This document shows, one piece after another, positions 1 to 12,059 of a stretch of 64,000 bases of DNA. Under the pieces are notes generated by a model that was not told the DNA's origin, searched no databases, and saw only the letters and a list, made by a program, of their open reading frames with translations. The stretch is taken from contig OY292276.1 of the NCBI GenBank assembly GCA_958496175.1, positions 35,732,449 to 35,796,448 of the forward strand, given 5' to 3'. The DNA is from Sisyra terminalis. Lineage: Eukaryota; Arthropoda; Insecta; Neuroptera; Sisyridae. The first letter of the stretch is position 1. Every line of letters begins with the position of its first letter. Both the position numbers and the translations under genes were made by a program.

Positions 1-2417
1 TTAATGAGGATGTAAAAAAACATCATTAAATTCCACCCTCTAATTTTTATTAAACACTCGTAAAGTTGTATAAATATTAATTTTCAGCAAGCAAGTATTA
101 TTTTCTAGAAATGAAAAAGAAAAAAAAATAATAAGAACTACGAGGACATCATTATCAAGGCAAAGACTTATTAACTTACATAATGATAAAAATAAAACTT
201 TCCTGATTTTTTGCCTTTTCAAGGTAGAAGTATTAATTATCTATCACAAAGCGTTTCGCAATTATAAAAGCTCTAGTCATAATGTTCGAGCGTCTAGAAT
301 TTTCTTTCAATTTTTCATTCAAATTGAAAATCATAATTACAAAACGTTTAATTATTTCTAAATAAAACACATATTGATTACCTTATTTACATTTTAAATA
401 TATCGCAGTATTCGAAGGTAATGTGAAAAACTAAGGGGAAATTTAAACACAAGTACCTATCTACTTTAAAATGAATCACCATATTGAACCAAACACGAAG
501 AATTTTCTATGTGTAATGAAAAATTGTTATGTAACGATTACTTTATATTTCTTAATTTTATCTCTCATAAATCAAAAAAAAGATGAAATATGGAAAACTT
601 TCTCTAAAATTCAGTTAAGTAATTCCAAGCTTACGCATTTGGCTTTGAACTTTCACAGAAGTTATGATTAAAATAAGTTTATGCGATATCTTTTATGCTT
701 GAAATTTCGTGTTGAAATTATTGAGAATCTACATTTTCTTTCACCAGGTATTTGAATGTAAGATTGGAAAAATGTAAATAAGTCTAGAATTTCGTTATGA
801 TATTTTTCAGGAAAACTTTTTTTTTGCTAAGCACAGTTAGTTGTCGAAGAGTTTTTTTTTAATTTTTCTAACATTTTTCTTCCCTTGCTTCCTTTAACAG
901 TAAACTAGATTTTATTGTTTGTATTTATAAATTTTCAAACCCGGTAGGTTTTGGGTTCAATATTTATCGATTACAGATTTTTATTAACCCTAGAGTCGGT
1001 AAAGACCTTAGTAGTTATAAAGCGATGATAAAAAAGAAAAAAATCTGGAAAGTGATCGAATATAGAATACTATTCGAGTTTAGAGTTTAAGTTTTTCAGA
1101 AAAAGGAAGCTTTAAGCAAGTAGCTGCTAAGCTGTTAAGTAGTTGCTTAGTTGTTAAGCTAGTGATGTGAAGCTTACACCGCAAAAAAGAAAAAAAATTG
1201 ACAGAAAAGTCCTTCCTTCCTTCCAAAAAGGACTTCATTGTTTAAGTTTACAGTATATCTATTCTCAGAATGTTTTTGAACTTTGCAACTACATTTTCAA
1301 TCTGTCTATAGGTACAATTAATAAGATGTGGATAACAGTAGACAATTAAATAGATAATAAATTCTGTGACTTTTTTCTCTGCTTCATTATTTTGTTTGGA
1401 GTTTTGAGTAGCTAATTTAAAATTTCTCCGGTAGGTCGCTAATAATATATATTTGAGTCTGCAAGTGCGTTAGCCACCTTGTTTATTAAAATGACTTTGC
1501 ATTTGGTCTTGGTGTTTAAAATATTAGTATTTGAAACTAATAATTTCTTCCTTCATTATTAATATGTTTAGGTCTTTTCATAGCTTTGGGAACCATAGTG
1601 CGTGGGAACCCCCATAGTGTGTTTGATATCAATTTTAAAATTGTGGATTGAAATCTCTTCCAAAGTTTGATGTTACTGCAAAAAGCGATTCTCTAAAATT
1701 GAATGTCGTAGTTCCAAACTGGTTTGAGTAATGTTCAAATATAAGAACTTTGTTATTAAGAAACAAACTTGATGTGTGGTCAAGAAGCCACTAAAGGTTT
1801 TAAAATTTCTGTCCAAGTTGCTTTCGTTTTGTGAAAACATGCTTTTTCCAGTTTAAATTTTGGTTAAGATGTGATCCCACATATTTTACGGTATCAAGCT
1901 GATGCAATTATTTACCATTACGAGACATTGTGGGGTAGTTGTTTCTTCTTTTTGAAAAATTATGGTGAACTAATTACATTAAAACGTTTTTCAATTGTTA
2001 TTTACCGTCGCTTTATAACTACTAAGGTCAACTAGCTATCTTAGAGTGGCCAGTCTAACCACTCGGTCACCAGTAGGCTTTTTAAAGTACTATTATTTTA
2101 GTCAGTATTTATTCAGTTGAGATTGATCTAGGACTGATGAGCTGCTATAATTGGATTTTAATGAACAGAAAGAAGAGCAGTGTCGTCTTCGTAGTCTCTA
2201 TGGTTGTGTAACGAGCTCTGGAAAAGTCTGAAGAAAAACTTCCATAGTACCTACTTATTATAGCGAAAACTATATTTGTTTATGTTGGGAGGGATAAGAA
2301 TCATAGAAAGACTTAGGGCATCAAAAGGCTGAAGTGCATTTTCATCAAGTTTGCATTACACTTTCGGAATACGTAAAAAATAACTACGAAATATTTAGTC
2401 GCTTTTTTTTTCTGGCT
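1..2417. other. AT-rich non-coding stretch, no gene recognised
   Basis: Very AT-rich sequence with only short chance open frames (60-66 codons) of low-complexity composition. I see no splice-linked exon series, protein motif or structured repeat here. Confidence 0.6.
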
Positions 2418-2930
2418 CGCATATTTTTCAAAAAACGCCGTTTATAGAAAAAGCTTAGCTGGGAGCATTTTTCAGATGGAAGATTTACCAAATAATTTTT
2501 GTATCATTAATTGGTGTGCATTTGTGGTTGAGGATATTTGAAAGAAAACGTTTTGTCGTTCGCATATTTTTTGTGAAAACGTCATTTAAGAAAAAGCTCA
2601 ATTTGAAGTATTTTTCAAATATTGATTTTTCCAAAAAAAATGCGCCATTAATTGATGTCATTAGGTGGGTCAAGAGATTTCAAAGAAACAAATTGTCTCT
2701 GACATATTTTCCAGGAAAACGTCATGACAAAGCTTTATTTGGAGCAAAATCATATCAATTATTACTGTTAAAAAAATCTAAATTTTAATATTTGAAGAAA
2801 TGCTCTAAACGTCAACTACATGTAACTACATAGTCCTACAAAATCAAGTATCTTCTAAATCGGGTTTTTCTGGAAAATATACGACCAACAAACTTTTTTC
2901 TTTCAATTTTCTGGAACCACAAAGAAGCAA
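2418..2930. repeat. Degenerate ~141-bp tandem repeat with an inverted partial copy
   Basis: Three imperfect direct copies start near 2418, 2561 and 2701 (spacing 143 and 140 bp). Each opens with a variant of CGCATATTTTTC followed by AAAACGTCATTTA-like and AAAAAGCT-like blocks, and each is preceded by a TTTGAAAGAAAACG-like block. A fourth, inverted piece lies around 2864-2915. The open frames at 2485-2788 are by-products of the repeat. The family is not recognised. Confidence 0.6.
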
Positions 2931-3395
2931 AAATATATTTCGTAGTTATTTTTTACAAATTCCTAGTGTTATGCTAACTTGATGGACGTCTAGAAAGCAA
3001 TATTTTCAAGACAATATACAATCGTCTTGTATTTTATGCAACCATGTTTACCATTAAATTTATTTCAAAGTAATAAATCATTTTTTACTAAGTATAAGGG
3101 TTTGAGGCATTATTGAATTTTTTTATAGATATGTAAAATTTGAACAAAAATCGTTATTTACTTCGCAATAACATCGTTCTTACTGTATTATACATTATGT
3201 GCTTTGTAATTTAAATATTCTCTAAGTCGTTACACAAAGTCGGGAAAAGAAAAGCTAACCTGTTAAAATATTTGAAATTCCGATTGTAGAATGTGTCTAG
3301 TATGTGCAGTTATGAAAGAAAGATTTAAACATAACCCATAACCATTTGTATAAGTAGGTACCATAGATTGAAGGATTCGGTAGTTAAGTACAGCT

Positions 3396-3704
3396 TTACT
3401 CAACTTTTTTTTCCTCCGGGCAGCATTCCATTTTTTCCTTCTCTACGTGGGCCGAAACATATTTAGAAAAAACTGTAAATTTAACACAAAATTGGCATAT
3501 CTTTCCCCGGGGTAGTTGAGCTGACCGGTACGCAGGTACTGGGGTTTTTGCGTCAATAACGCAAAAAGTTATACTGGCAACACTGCCCCCCTTGTACCGA
3601 TTTGCTGACCGACCGATAGGTAGAGTTTTCGTTCCTGATATCAACCCAATATTGAAAGCAGCATCCAAAAAATATTTGATGCCAATAATTATTTCAGGCC
3701 ACAC
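3396..3704 (-). other. Unrecognised 102-codon open frame in a locally GC-richer patch
   Basis: An open frame from an ATG at 3704 to a stop at 3396. The patch about 3400-3710 is clearly richer in G and C than its surroundings. The predicted product contains GTKTLPIGRS-like and CQFCVKF-like segments but no motif I can assign. There is no flanking exon, and the composition break suggests a decayed mobile-element fragment rather than a host gene. It could also be chance. Confidence 0.2.
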
Positions 3705-5830
3705 AGAACAGCTAAGTAGGCCTTAGCTTGAGTATGGCAGGTTTAGTATAAACGATGTTCAACTTAAAAAAAATGACAATGAAATTAATGATGCAAATAT
3801 TTGAAAAGGTCTTGAATCCGCCATTCAATGCCTTAGAAAACCTGAATAAAATGCCATAAATTTATTTAGACAAATAAAAGCTGCACTAATCCAGGATCCG
3901 AATTTTTTTGTTAGTACTCGTAAATGCGGTTCTCGTTCATTAATTTTGTTTTGTTAATTTTTTTATCAAACATATATATAATTTTAAGAACTGTTGTTCT
4001 CATAATGTTTTGAACTGATTCTTACAATTGAAATCTATTTCTAATCAAAGTCATGTTAAACTATTTATAACTGAAGAATGGCTGGACCGATTTTCATGGT
4101 CTATGATTTGTTGAATTTATCTATTCCTAGTTTAATAGAATAACTATTACAAAATCTAGAGAATTATGAATATAAAGTTTTTAAATAAATTAGGTTTGGC
4201 ATTCAGTAATTGGTTGCTCATGTCACGCGTAACTATACTTTATTTGTAGGTAATCATTGATGCCTGTGGTTTGCCAAAAACACATTGCAACCATTTGAAT
4301 TTCATTTTTTTATTTATTAAACTAAGGTTGTTTTAAGTGTTAAATTGGTTATTTAAATCATATTTTGTGTGAATGTTAATAATAAATTTTATTGCAAGAG
4401 TATTATTATGAACATTACAGCGACCTAAAAGATCTATTGTTTCCAATACGTCAATAAAATAAAACCAATCTTCTATTATTTTTCGTGCTGCTCTTTATAG
4501 AATTTTAGTCGAAATAGTGATTGGATTTTCGAAATATTTTTTTATGTTTAGCTACTGCATAAAAATTTAAAGAGTAGTAAATCATTTTTTAAATCAGAAG
4601 TGGTACTAGACATAACAAGAAAATCAAAGTCACCAAAACTAATATGGGTACCTGGTCACCAAGAGCGTCACTAGAGGTTCGACAAATTAATTAAGAAGAA
4701 TCATGTTTAAACCTTCAGTTGTCATTTTAAAATCATAAAAAAGAAATCATGTACAAAGAAATGAAGAGTATAGCAAAAAAAGTGAAATAAACTAATTCAT
4801 CAAACAACTCCTAATATATTTCTTGGCTTAAAAATTATGGTTCTCTCCAAACTAAGCACAGAAAGAATAAAAATAATTACCGGAATAAAATTGGGATATT
4901 ATTGTAGCTTATTCAAACAGCTTCAAATAGCATTGTGGTAATGCAAAAAAGTGAGTAACCTTAACCATGTGCTGAAGTGTTAAATGATAAAAAGCAAACT
5001 AATAATGATCTGTTTAAAATTACTGAAGAAAACAGGAACATTCCCAGTAAACATCCAGTTCCTGACTAATAGCGACCTTAGGAGTGAATTGGCCAAACAA
5101 ACAATACTATTTCGAGGGACAAAAATAATCATAAATAAATTTTTGTATGCGTTTGGGTTAAAATATGATCAATGCTCTTATAGATATGAATCCCAAAATG
5201 TAAAATTAAATATTTATTTCAAAAACGCACTTAATTTGTTATAATTAAGCATAAGTATGTGTATAATTATGCCCATTTGAATAATTAAAAATGTACCATT
5301 ATTATCTAGATATATCAATTAATTATCTCAATTTAATTGTAGGCAGTACGAAGTTCGTTGAGTCCTCTAGGCATAATATTTTCTTTGCATAAATTACTGT
5401 ATCCCTTTTGTTTATCTTATTTTTTTTAAAATAAAAAATATTTTTTTTTTATATTACTTAGGAAAAAATGTATTTTACTGACGATAAGATCATAATTATT
5501 GATTGCAAACTTGTATTTTCTCGAAAGAGTGAGCAAGCGACGATTGAATCTGGTATAGATATATACCGTATAATATAGAAAAACGTATTAACAGAATTTT
5601 GGTATTTGGACTGTCTCATTTTATTTAGTTAAGAATTAGTTTTAATCCAATATTAAATTACTCGATTCTTAGTGATGTCACGACCATTAGCAATTATTCA
5701 AGTTTAAGGTATATATATTTGTAGACAAAACTTAAAATTAGTATTTTAGTCTATTCCTTATAAATGAATAATTGAATTTTTCAATTCAGTAAAAATTTCG
5801 AAAAGTATTTTTAAAAATTACTTGCATGTA
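3705..5830. other. Intergenic, nothing recognised
   Basis: AT-rich sequence. The 86-codon frame at 4984-5244 has no recognisable domain and no splice partners, so I do not call it a gene. Confidence 0.5.
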
Positions 5831-6755
5831 TCTACACTTATATATAAAATTCTTACGTCTACCTGTACATTTCGATTTTGAACCCAATTTTAGGGTAAAT
5901 ATTTGTTTCAAGACGCCCTTATTCCGAATTTAGCACTTTTAAAATTTTTGTCTGTCTGTGTGTCCCGATTTAACTAAAGAACGGAACAACCGAATTTGAT
6001 GAAATTTGGTATTAAGATACATCACAATTTTCCTCACATGTTAGGCTACTTATCATTCCAAAAAAAATAATAAGGGAAGGTATTCTCTAGGGATGAAAAC
6101 AGAAATTTTTACTTTAGATAGGTGAGTTATATATCATTGGAAAGGTAATTAAAAGTTAGAAAATAATCTGTAAAAATATTTTTAGCTGAATTGATAAAAA
6201 GCACAGTAAATTCAATTAATTTCGCGGTAGTTTTGTACATTGCAGTAGTGATACAGTTTCGAGAAAAGGGTTCATTCGACAGTCGAGACAATGAAATGGG
6301 ATTTCTACTAATACTCTAAATTTAAACCCTTTACTTCTATTATTTTGACATGGGTGTTTTGATAACTTTTTACTGTTTTAAGTCATAATTATGACTGACT
6401 TTATTGAACTTAACGATAGTTTTTATTTATGAATAGATGCTGATTGATTTACTGATTAATTGGTTCACGACAGGTATACCTACCGTAGGTATACGGTTTT
6501 TTAGGTACTTTTTAGATATTTATAATTATTTTTTGAAAATTAATTGATCATTATATACAACTATTTTATTCTAAGTAACAGTTTATTAAATGTTTCTTTT
6601 TAAAGTTGATAAAATAGTGTGTTTAAGTATGATTGTGTTTTTCGTAAAAGAAATAAGAAAATGAATAATTTTCATATACCACTACAAATAGAAAATTAAA
6701 AAGAAAATATAATCTACACCTACGTTACGCAGACGAAGTTGCGGAGATCAGCTAG
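5831..6755 (+). mobile_element. Non-autonomous Helitron-like element, 925 bp
   Basis: The segment begins TCTACACTTATATATAAAA just after an A and ends with GATCAGCTAG just before a T. This is the TC...CTRR structure and A/T host insertion point of Helitrons. The 5' end and the GTCTGTCTGTGTGTCCCGAT block resemble the opening of widespread insect non-autonomous Helitrons, and the GACGAAGTTGCGGAGATCAG end resembles their 3' termini. There is no coding capacity (no Rep/helicase), so it is non-autonomous. The 3' hairpin is degenerate. Basis: visible termini plus family knowledge; copy number is unknown. Confidence 0.65.
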
Positions 6756-8744
6756 TTTTCTTATAAAATCAATATATAGGCGCGTATACACGGCGCATCT
6801 AGTACCTGAGAGTTATGTTTACTTATTTCGACTTCTTTGGTGCGTGTTTTAAAAATGATTCTCGTAAAAACAATTTCAAAAGTGCATAATGATCTTTACA
6901 AATTGCAGAAAACGAATAAAAGTTTATAGAACGGTAAAAGTACGTTCTGACAATTTCAAATTTCAACCGAAACTTTTATAGTATCTAAGGAAGGTACCTT
7001 TAAACGTAAAAAAATTAATATAATATAAAACTTAAAAATTGTAGTAAAGGTAAACACTGTTTTCATAAAAAAAGGTATGTAACTTAATGAAAATATCTCA
7101 AAAAATATTAAATAAAAAATATTGATACATCTATTTTTTAATTAAAAATGGAACCAATTTCAAATATAAACTGCGCAAAAATAAGTTATGAGTCACAGAA
7201 AACATAAAAGACATGTTGAGGTTGAGTTATTAGTTGTTATAAACGAAAATGGGTTTCCTAATTGACATATACTTACATATTTTCTTCTTATTTTGTTAAA
7301 AAATAAGATTTTAAGTAGCCCTTCGTATATTTTGTTGTGTAATTTGTAGAATTTTAAACATTAAAATGTATAACATATTGGAACAATATATAAAGTATGC
7401 AAGTAAGTGAATTCTTGACATTTTTGTTTTTAATAATATTTTGAAGAAATATTTGGATCTCTCACTTAAAAACTATAATAACTGTACTTAAGTTATTTGA
7501 CTTATATGATGTTGAATAATAGTTTTACTCTTTTGTCAAATTAAGTTAATATTTCTCTGTAATGACGTTAAATCTCCAGGATAAAGTATAGGATGTTGAT
7601 TTAAAATATTTGCATAGAATTTGCTCATACAACTCAAATCGAGTTAATCAGTGAATATTTCGAAATAAAACAATATCAAACAATTTATTGTTCTTTATTC
7701 AAGCTTTTAATTGAAGAGGAGAAAAGCTCAAATTTCATTTCAATGAAAGCATTCGACAAATTATACAAACAATAAATAATTAACTAACAGTCTCGTTAGG
7801 ATTAATGGTACTGATGATACGAATTAAAATTGTGTGAATATCTAATTTATTCAAAAATGCGATGAATTATTTCACATTGCAATAGTAAAAATGAACTTAA
7901 CTAGAAAATTCCTCACGATTCAAATATTTTTGAACGTATAAAAATCATTTTATGCATCAAAATATTTATTTAGGATCGGTATTTTCACATTTAGATAATG
8001 AAATATATCTTCTATATTATCTCTTTTCCGGAGGATAGAAAAAGCATGCGTATTTTCACCTAAGAGTATTTATATTTGTCAAATGAATGTGTCGGATTTT
8101 CTAACAGATAAATTTTTCTACTAAACAATATCTTGAATTTATAGTTTATTTATCGATAAATGAAAATATCGACTCTTAGTAACGTATTAAGCACTACTGA
8201 GCAAACAAAACCATAGCTTTAACTTATAAAAATCGAAGTTTCTATATCATGAATGCAAACCGATTTTGATTACTGAAGATGACGGTGAATAAACAATAAA
8301 CACTTTACATGAAAGAAACGAAAATATTTTAATTTGAACTCATCCAGTTGAATATTTTTTTTTAATTTAAATTTCGAGACAATTTGTAATGCACATTCAC
8401 CTCTATTAAACTAATCAACAGTTGCGATGAATTTTTCTGAAATTTACTATGATTAAAAGGAACTACCTTCACTGCTCAATGTGACTGCTGACTAATTTTG
8501 ACGTCCATATCAACACGTATTTCCTTTAAAAACAAAAGTGATAAATTTTGATGTAATATTACAATGAAACACATAAATATAAAAAAAAAATATTACTCAT
8601 CGAACAACTAAAAACAAATTAATAGCTGCTTATACAATTCAGAAAATATATTATGATCTTATTAATTTAAGTAATATAATTAACAAAAGGAAGCTATAAA
8701 TATAAATTTTAATAAAAGCTCAATCGAATGTATTTTTAATGTAT
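6756..8744. other. Intergenic, nothing recognised
   Basis: AT-rich sequence with no open frame of note, no RNA gene and no structured repeat that I can support. Confidence 0.5.
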
Positions 8745-9245
8745 TGTCCAGATACATATTTCGATTGCTAAGAAATCTTCCTCAGTGGTCATCAAGTAGT
8801 ATTGGATCTCTCCATAATTGCTATTTGATGACTTATACTGGAGCGATCTAAAATAAGTTGATGGCCCCTGAGGAAGTTTCTTGGCAATCGAAATACGTAG
8901 GTATCTGGGCAAGACGTCAACAATAAATTTGTTTGAGTTTTTCTTCAAATTTAGGTTTATAGTTTACTTTTGAAAAATTTATTGCATAAATAGTACCAAA
9001 ATATATTTTATGTATTGTATCAATCAACTATAACTTTGTTTTTAGTTTGATGAGTGAATATTCTCTTATGTTTTTGTGTAGTATTGGATAGTGAGTAGTA
9101 TTAGATCGCTTCGTAACAGTTAGTTAATGACTCATCACGGAGTGATCCAATACTATTTGATGACCCCTGAGGAAAACTACTTGGCAATCGAAATACGTGT
9201 CTGAGCAATACGTCAAAAATTCAATTGTTTGACCATTTTTCAAAT
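8745..9245. repeat. Cluster of three related foldback/direct repeats with CTGAGGA...GAAATACG cores
   Basis: Copy 1 is about 8745-8815 (minus), copy 2 about 8820-8960 (plus) and copy 3 about 9070-9245 (plus). Shared blocks are GATCCAATACTA, TTGATGACCCCTGAGGAA and TTGGCAATCGAAATACG. Copies 1 and 2 form an inverted repeat. The CTGAGGA ... CAATC-GAAA arrangement resembles a hammerhead core, and copy 1 keeps a GATT/AATC stem II, but the outer helix is poor, so I call repeats rather than ribozymes. The 70-codon frame across copy 2 is a by-product. Confidence 0.55.
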
Positions 9246-11515
9246 TTATGTTTATTGTTTACTTTTGTATAATATATTACATTAATAAAATCATAATATA
9301 TGTTATGTATTGCATAAACAGTATATCTGTTCAAAGTCAATGAAAAAATCTTATTTGAAAGTTAAAGTTAAAAAAAATAATAAAAGTAAGCGATTTGGTT
9401 AATTTTTAAAAAATATTTCGTTAACTCCAAATGAGTACAAATCATTACAATAATATGTGATTTTCGTGGAAACTAGAATTAAAGTTTTCAAAGTCTAATT
9501 TGCTTTCATTATGAATCTTATAACTATAAATAATAAGTTTTATTGAGGTAAAATATTAAAAACTAGATTATTCTCGATATTAAATATTATCAAAAACTAT
9601 AATGAATTATAAAAATCGGTAAAAATATATATATTTTTATACAAAAAGAAAAGTATAATATTTCTGTTTCCAAACCTTAACAACTTTGTTACTAAACAAA
9701 ATCAACCGAGTATTTTTTTGCTAAATTATTTAAAGATTTTTGTAGTTCTTAAGAAATTTATTTTTAACAAATAGATTATGATATCATATGTCTTAAAACA
9801 TCATCAAAATATCTTTGGCTGTAATTTTAGATGTGTATGAAACCCATTTTTTGAGAATCGGTTTAATGAATTTGAATTAGTTATTGTATCGCAAAGATTT
9901 AGTTAAAATTATTAACAAAATGAATTCTTGATATTTTGGATGCTTCGAATATCTACACACTTTGGAAATTTCAATAAAACATACATTTCTGAAAGGTCTC
10001 GAAAAGATCAAACAACATTAGTTAAAGAAACCTTCCACCACCCGCTTTTCACCTACAAAAGAAACCTTTTGGACTATGTATTTGTTATTTTAAAGCAGAA
10101 GCAGTTAAAAATGAAAAAAAAGATGGAAATTTTGGGGACAATACAAAAGCAAAGCTTTTGAGTATCGTGGCATTAAAATAGAACAGAAGTCATACCATTA
10201 AAATAAGTTGTGCCCTGTTTTAGCTAGCTATAGTGTAAGAAAATTACAGTCACTAAGTATATGTAGTTCAGTAATTTAGTCAATGCCCAAAATTTAGAAG
10301 ATTTATCATGATTTCTTAAAATCTAACTTATCATAACTTTTAATCAAGTAAATATCTTTGTAACTAATAATTTATCCGGAAAGTCAATCTTAATTTTTTT
10401 TAGTGAATTTCTTCTATTTAGAATTTACAGATATATAAAAGTAAATTTTTACATCAAAAATTTCAAATTTTTCCCATCTGAAACCATAATATTTTTACAA
10501 TCTGCTCTTAAGTTAGTCAGTCATTGTATATTATGCTCCCGTTCTTACAGGTTGCATCCATGATAGGCGTAGAACTATATCCAAAAATAGTAAGATAGAC
10601 ATGAAGGGTCTTAAAGTTGTATTTAAATTTGTTTGGGGTAACTTACCGAAATTTTGGTGAAATAAAAAATTTAAAATGCGCCACAAATCGTAATAGGTAA
10701 TTTTAATAATTCCTAGCTAACGAACCACTAATTTCGTAAAACGAAATGTACATTTTGTCGACGATAAAAAACGTTAAAAACGCAAATTGTTCAAGCATGG
10801 AAAAAGCTTCACGTTTTTAAGGTAAAAGTTCTGTTGGCGTATTTCGAACTCGCAATAGTATAACGGGAAAGCGACGCGCACCGACACACCGTAGCGTATC
10901 AACTGACGTTAACGACATGCCAAACGATTGTTAAGAGATACAAACTCAACGACGGTACCTTCATTATTCGCCTCCGATTTTACATGTACTCGCAAATACT
11001 GCGCCATAGTACATACCAAAAAAAAAGCATCTTAAACTTATTCGATGGTTGATGAGCACTTTTAAAGCTAAGAAAACATAGATTAAGCATGAATTTATTT
11101 AATGAAATTTCTACAATTGATTATGAAATAATAAAATATTTCAATTTTATTTGATTTTCCTAATTTTCTACTATCAAATGAAAATATATTTAGTGCATTT
11201 ATTTCAAAAATTTCAATAAATTATTCCTAACAACCTACGTTAGCATCACAGATCGTAAATCATTTCGAATTATTTTCTTAATTTATTATCCATTAAAGTG
11301 ATAGTTTTATCTATATTTGATTAATTCATGCAATTTTGATTAAATTTACATTAGAACTTCATAAATTTTATATGATATTATTCTATGTTATAATTTTAAT
11401 AATGCGATAGTTGTTTAATAAAGGGATAAAATTATGTACTGAGTATCTTCATAGAATTTTAGATATTTTGAACTTAAGATGTGAAATTATCAATTTAAAT
11501 CTCGTCCATGATTTA
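9246..11515. other. Intergenic; contains a GC-richer decayed patch at 10740-11010
   Basis: Mostly featureless AT-rich DNA. Around 10740-11010 the composition shifts sharply to higher GC, with many CpG-bearing words such as GCGACGCGCACCGACAC, and no open frame survives. A short TIVKRYKLNDG-like reading resembles the helix-turn-helix end of Tc1/mariner-type transposases, but this is too short to assign. It is probably an old transposon remnant. Confidence 0.35.
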
Positions 11516-12059
11516 ATAATTAATAAGTTTTTTATCTTGGGATTTGAACTTTATAAATGAAAAAATCAAAATATAAAAATTGCGACGTTTCGCAGACTTT
11601 ATTTCTACTTCTTCAGGCAAACTAAAAATATGAACAATAAATAGGAGACGAATCAATATTATAAACTAAACATGAGAAAATTAAATAAATAATAATAATT
11701 ACATTTAAAGTTAACATCTTCGTTTTAAATTTACATATTTAATAATTAATATAAAACTAGACAGCATGTTATTTAGCTGTACTCTTATTTGTACTCTTAA
11801 TGTACTCTTATTGAGAGTACAGCTAAATAACATGCTGTCTAGTTTTATATTAATTATTAAATATGTAAATTTAAAACAAAGATGCTTACTTTAAATATAA
11901 CAATTATTATTTATTTAATTTTCTCTTGTTTAGTTTATAATATTGATTTGTCTACTATTTATTGTTCATATTTTAAGTTTGACAAACGTCGCAATTTTTA
12001 TAGATTGCCATTTTCATTTATAAAGTCCTAATCCCAAGATAAAAAACTTATTAATTAAT
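11516..12059. mobile_element. Foldback (inverted-repeat) element, 544 bp, PLE-type hammerhead repeat in head-to-head pair
   Basis: Two arms of about 250-270 bp (11516-11786 and 11813-12059) are near-perfect reverse complements around a 26-bp centre made of TGTACTCTTA repeats. The left arm holds a complete hammerhead-like motif on the minus strand. The right arm is colinear but lacks about 27 bp exactly where the ribozyme core should be. No protein is encoded. The hammerhead family ties it to Penelope-like elements by inference. Confidence 0.7.
11580..11620 (-). ncRNA. Hammerhead-ribozyme-like motif (minimal stem III)
   Basis: Read on the minus strand: stem I strand TTGC, core CTGAAGA (fits CUGANGA), stem II GTAG/CTGC closed by an AAATAAAGT loop, GAAA, then CGTC and the stem I strand GCAA. 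Stem III would be the self-complementary ACGU, with C as the cleavage-site nucleotide, so activity would be expected mainly as a dimer, as for other minimal-stem-III hammerheads. All conserved core positions are present. Motif matching only; activity not shown. Confidence 0.6.

Noticed and set aside
2035..2085. Possible tRNA- or SINE-like segment (AGAGTGGCCAGTCTAACCACTCGGTCACCAGT)-type words
   Set aside because: Only a local hairpin-like word pair; no A and B box spacing, no tail, no second copy seen in the window.
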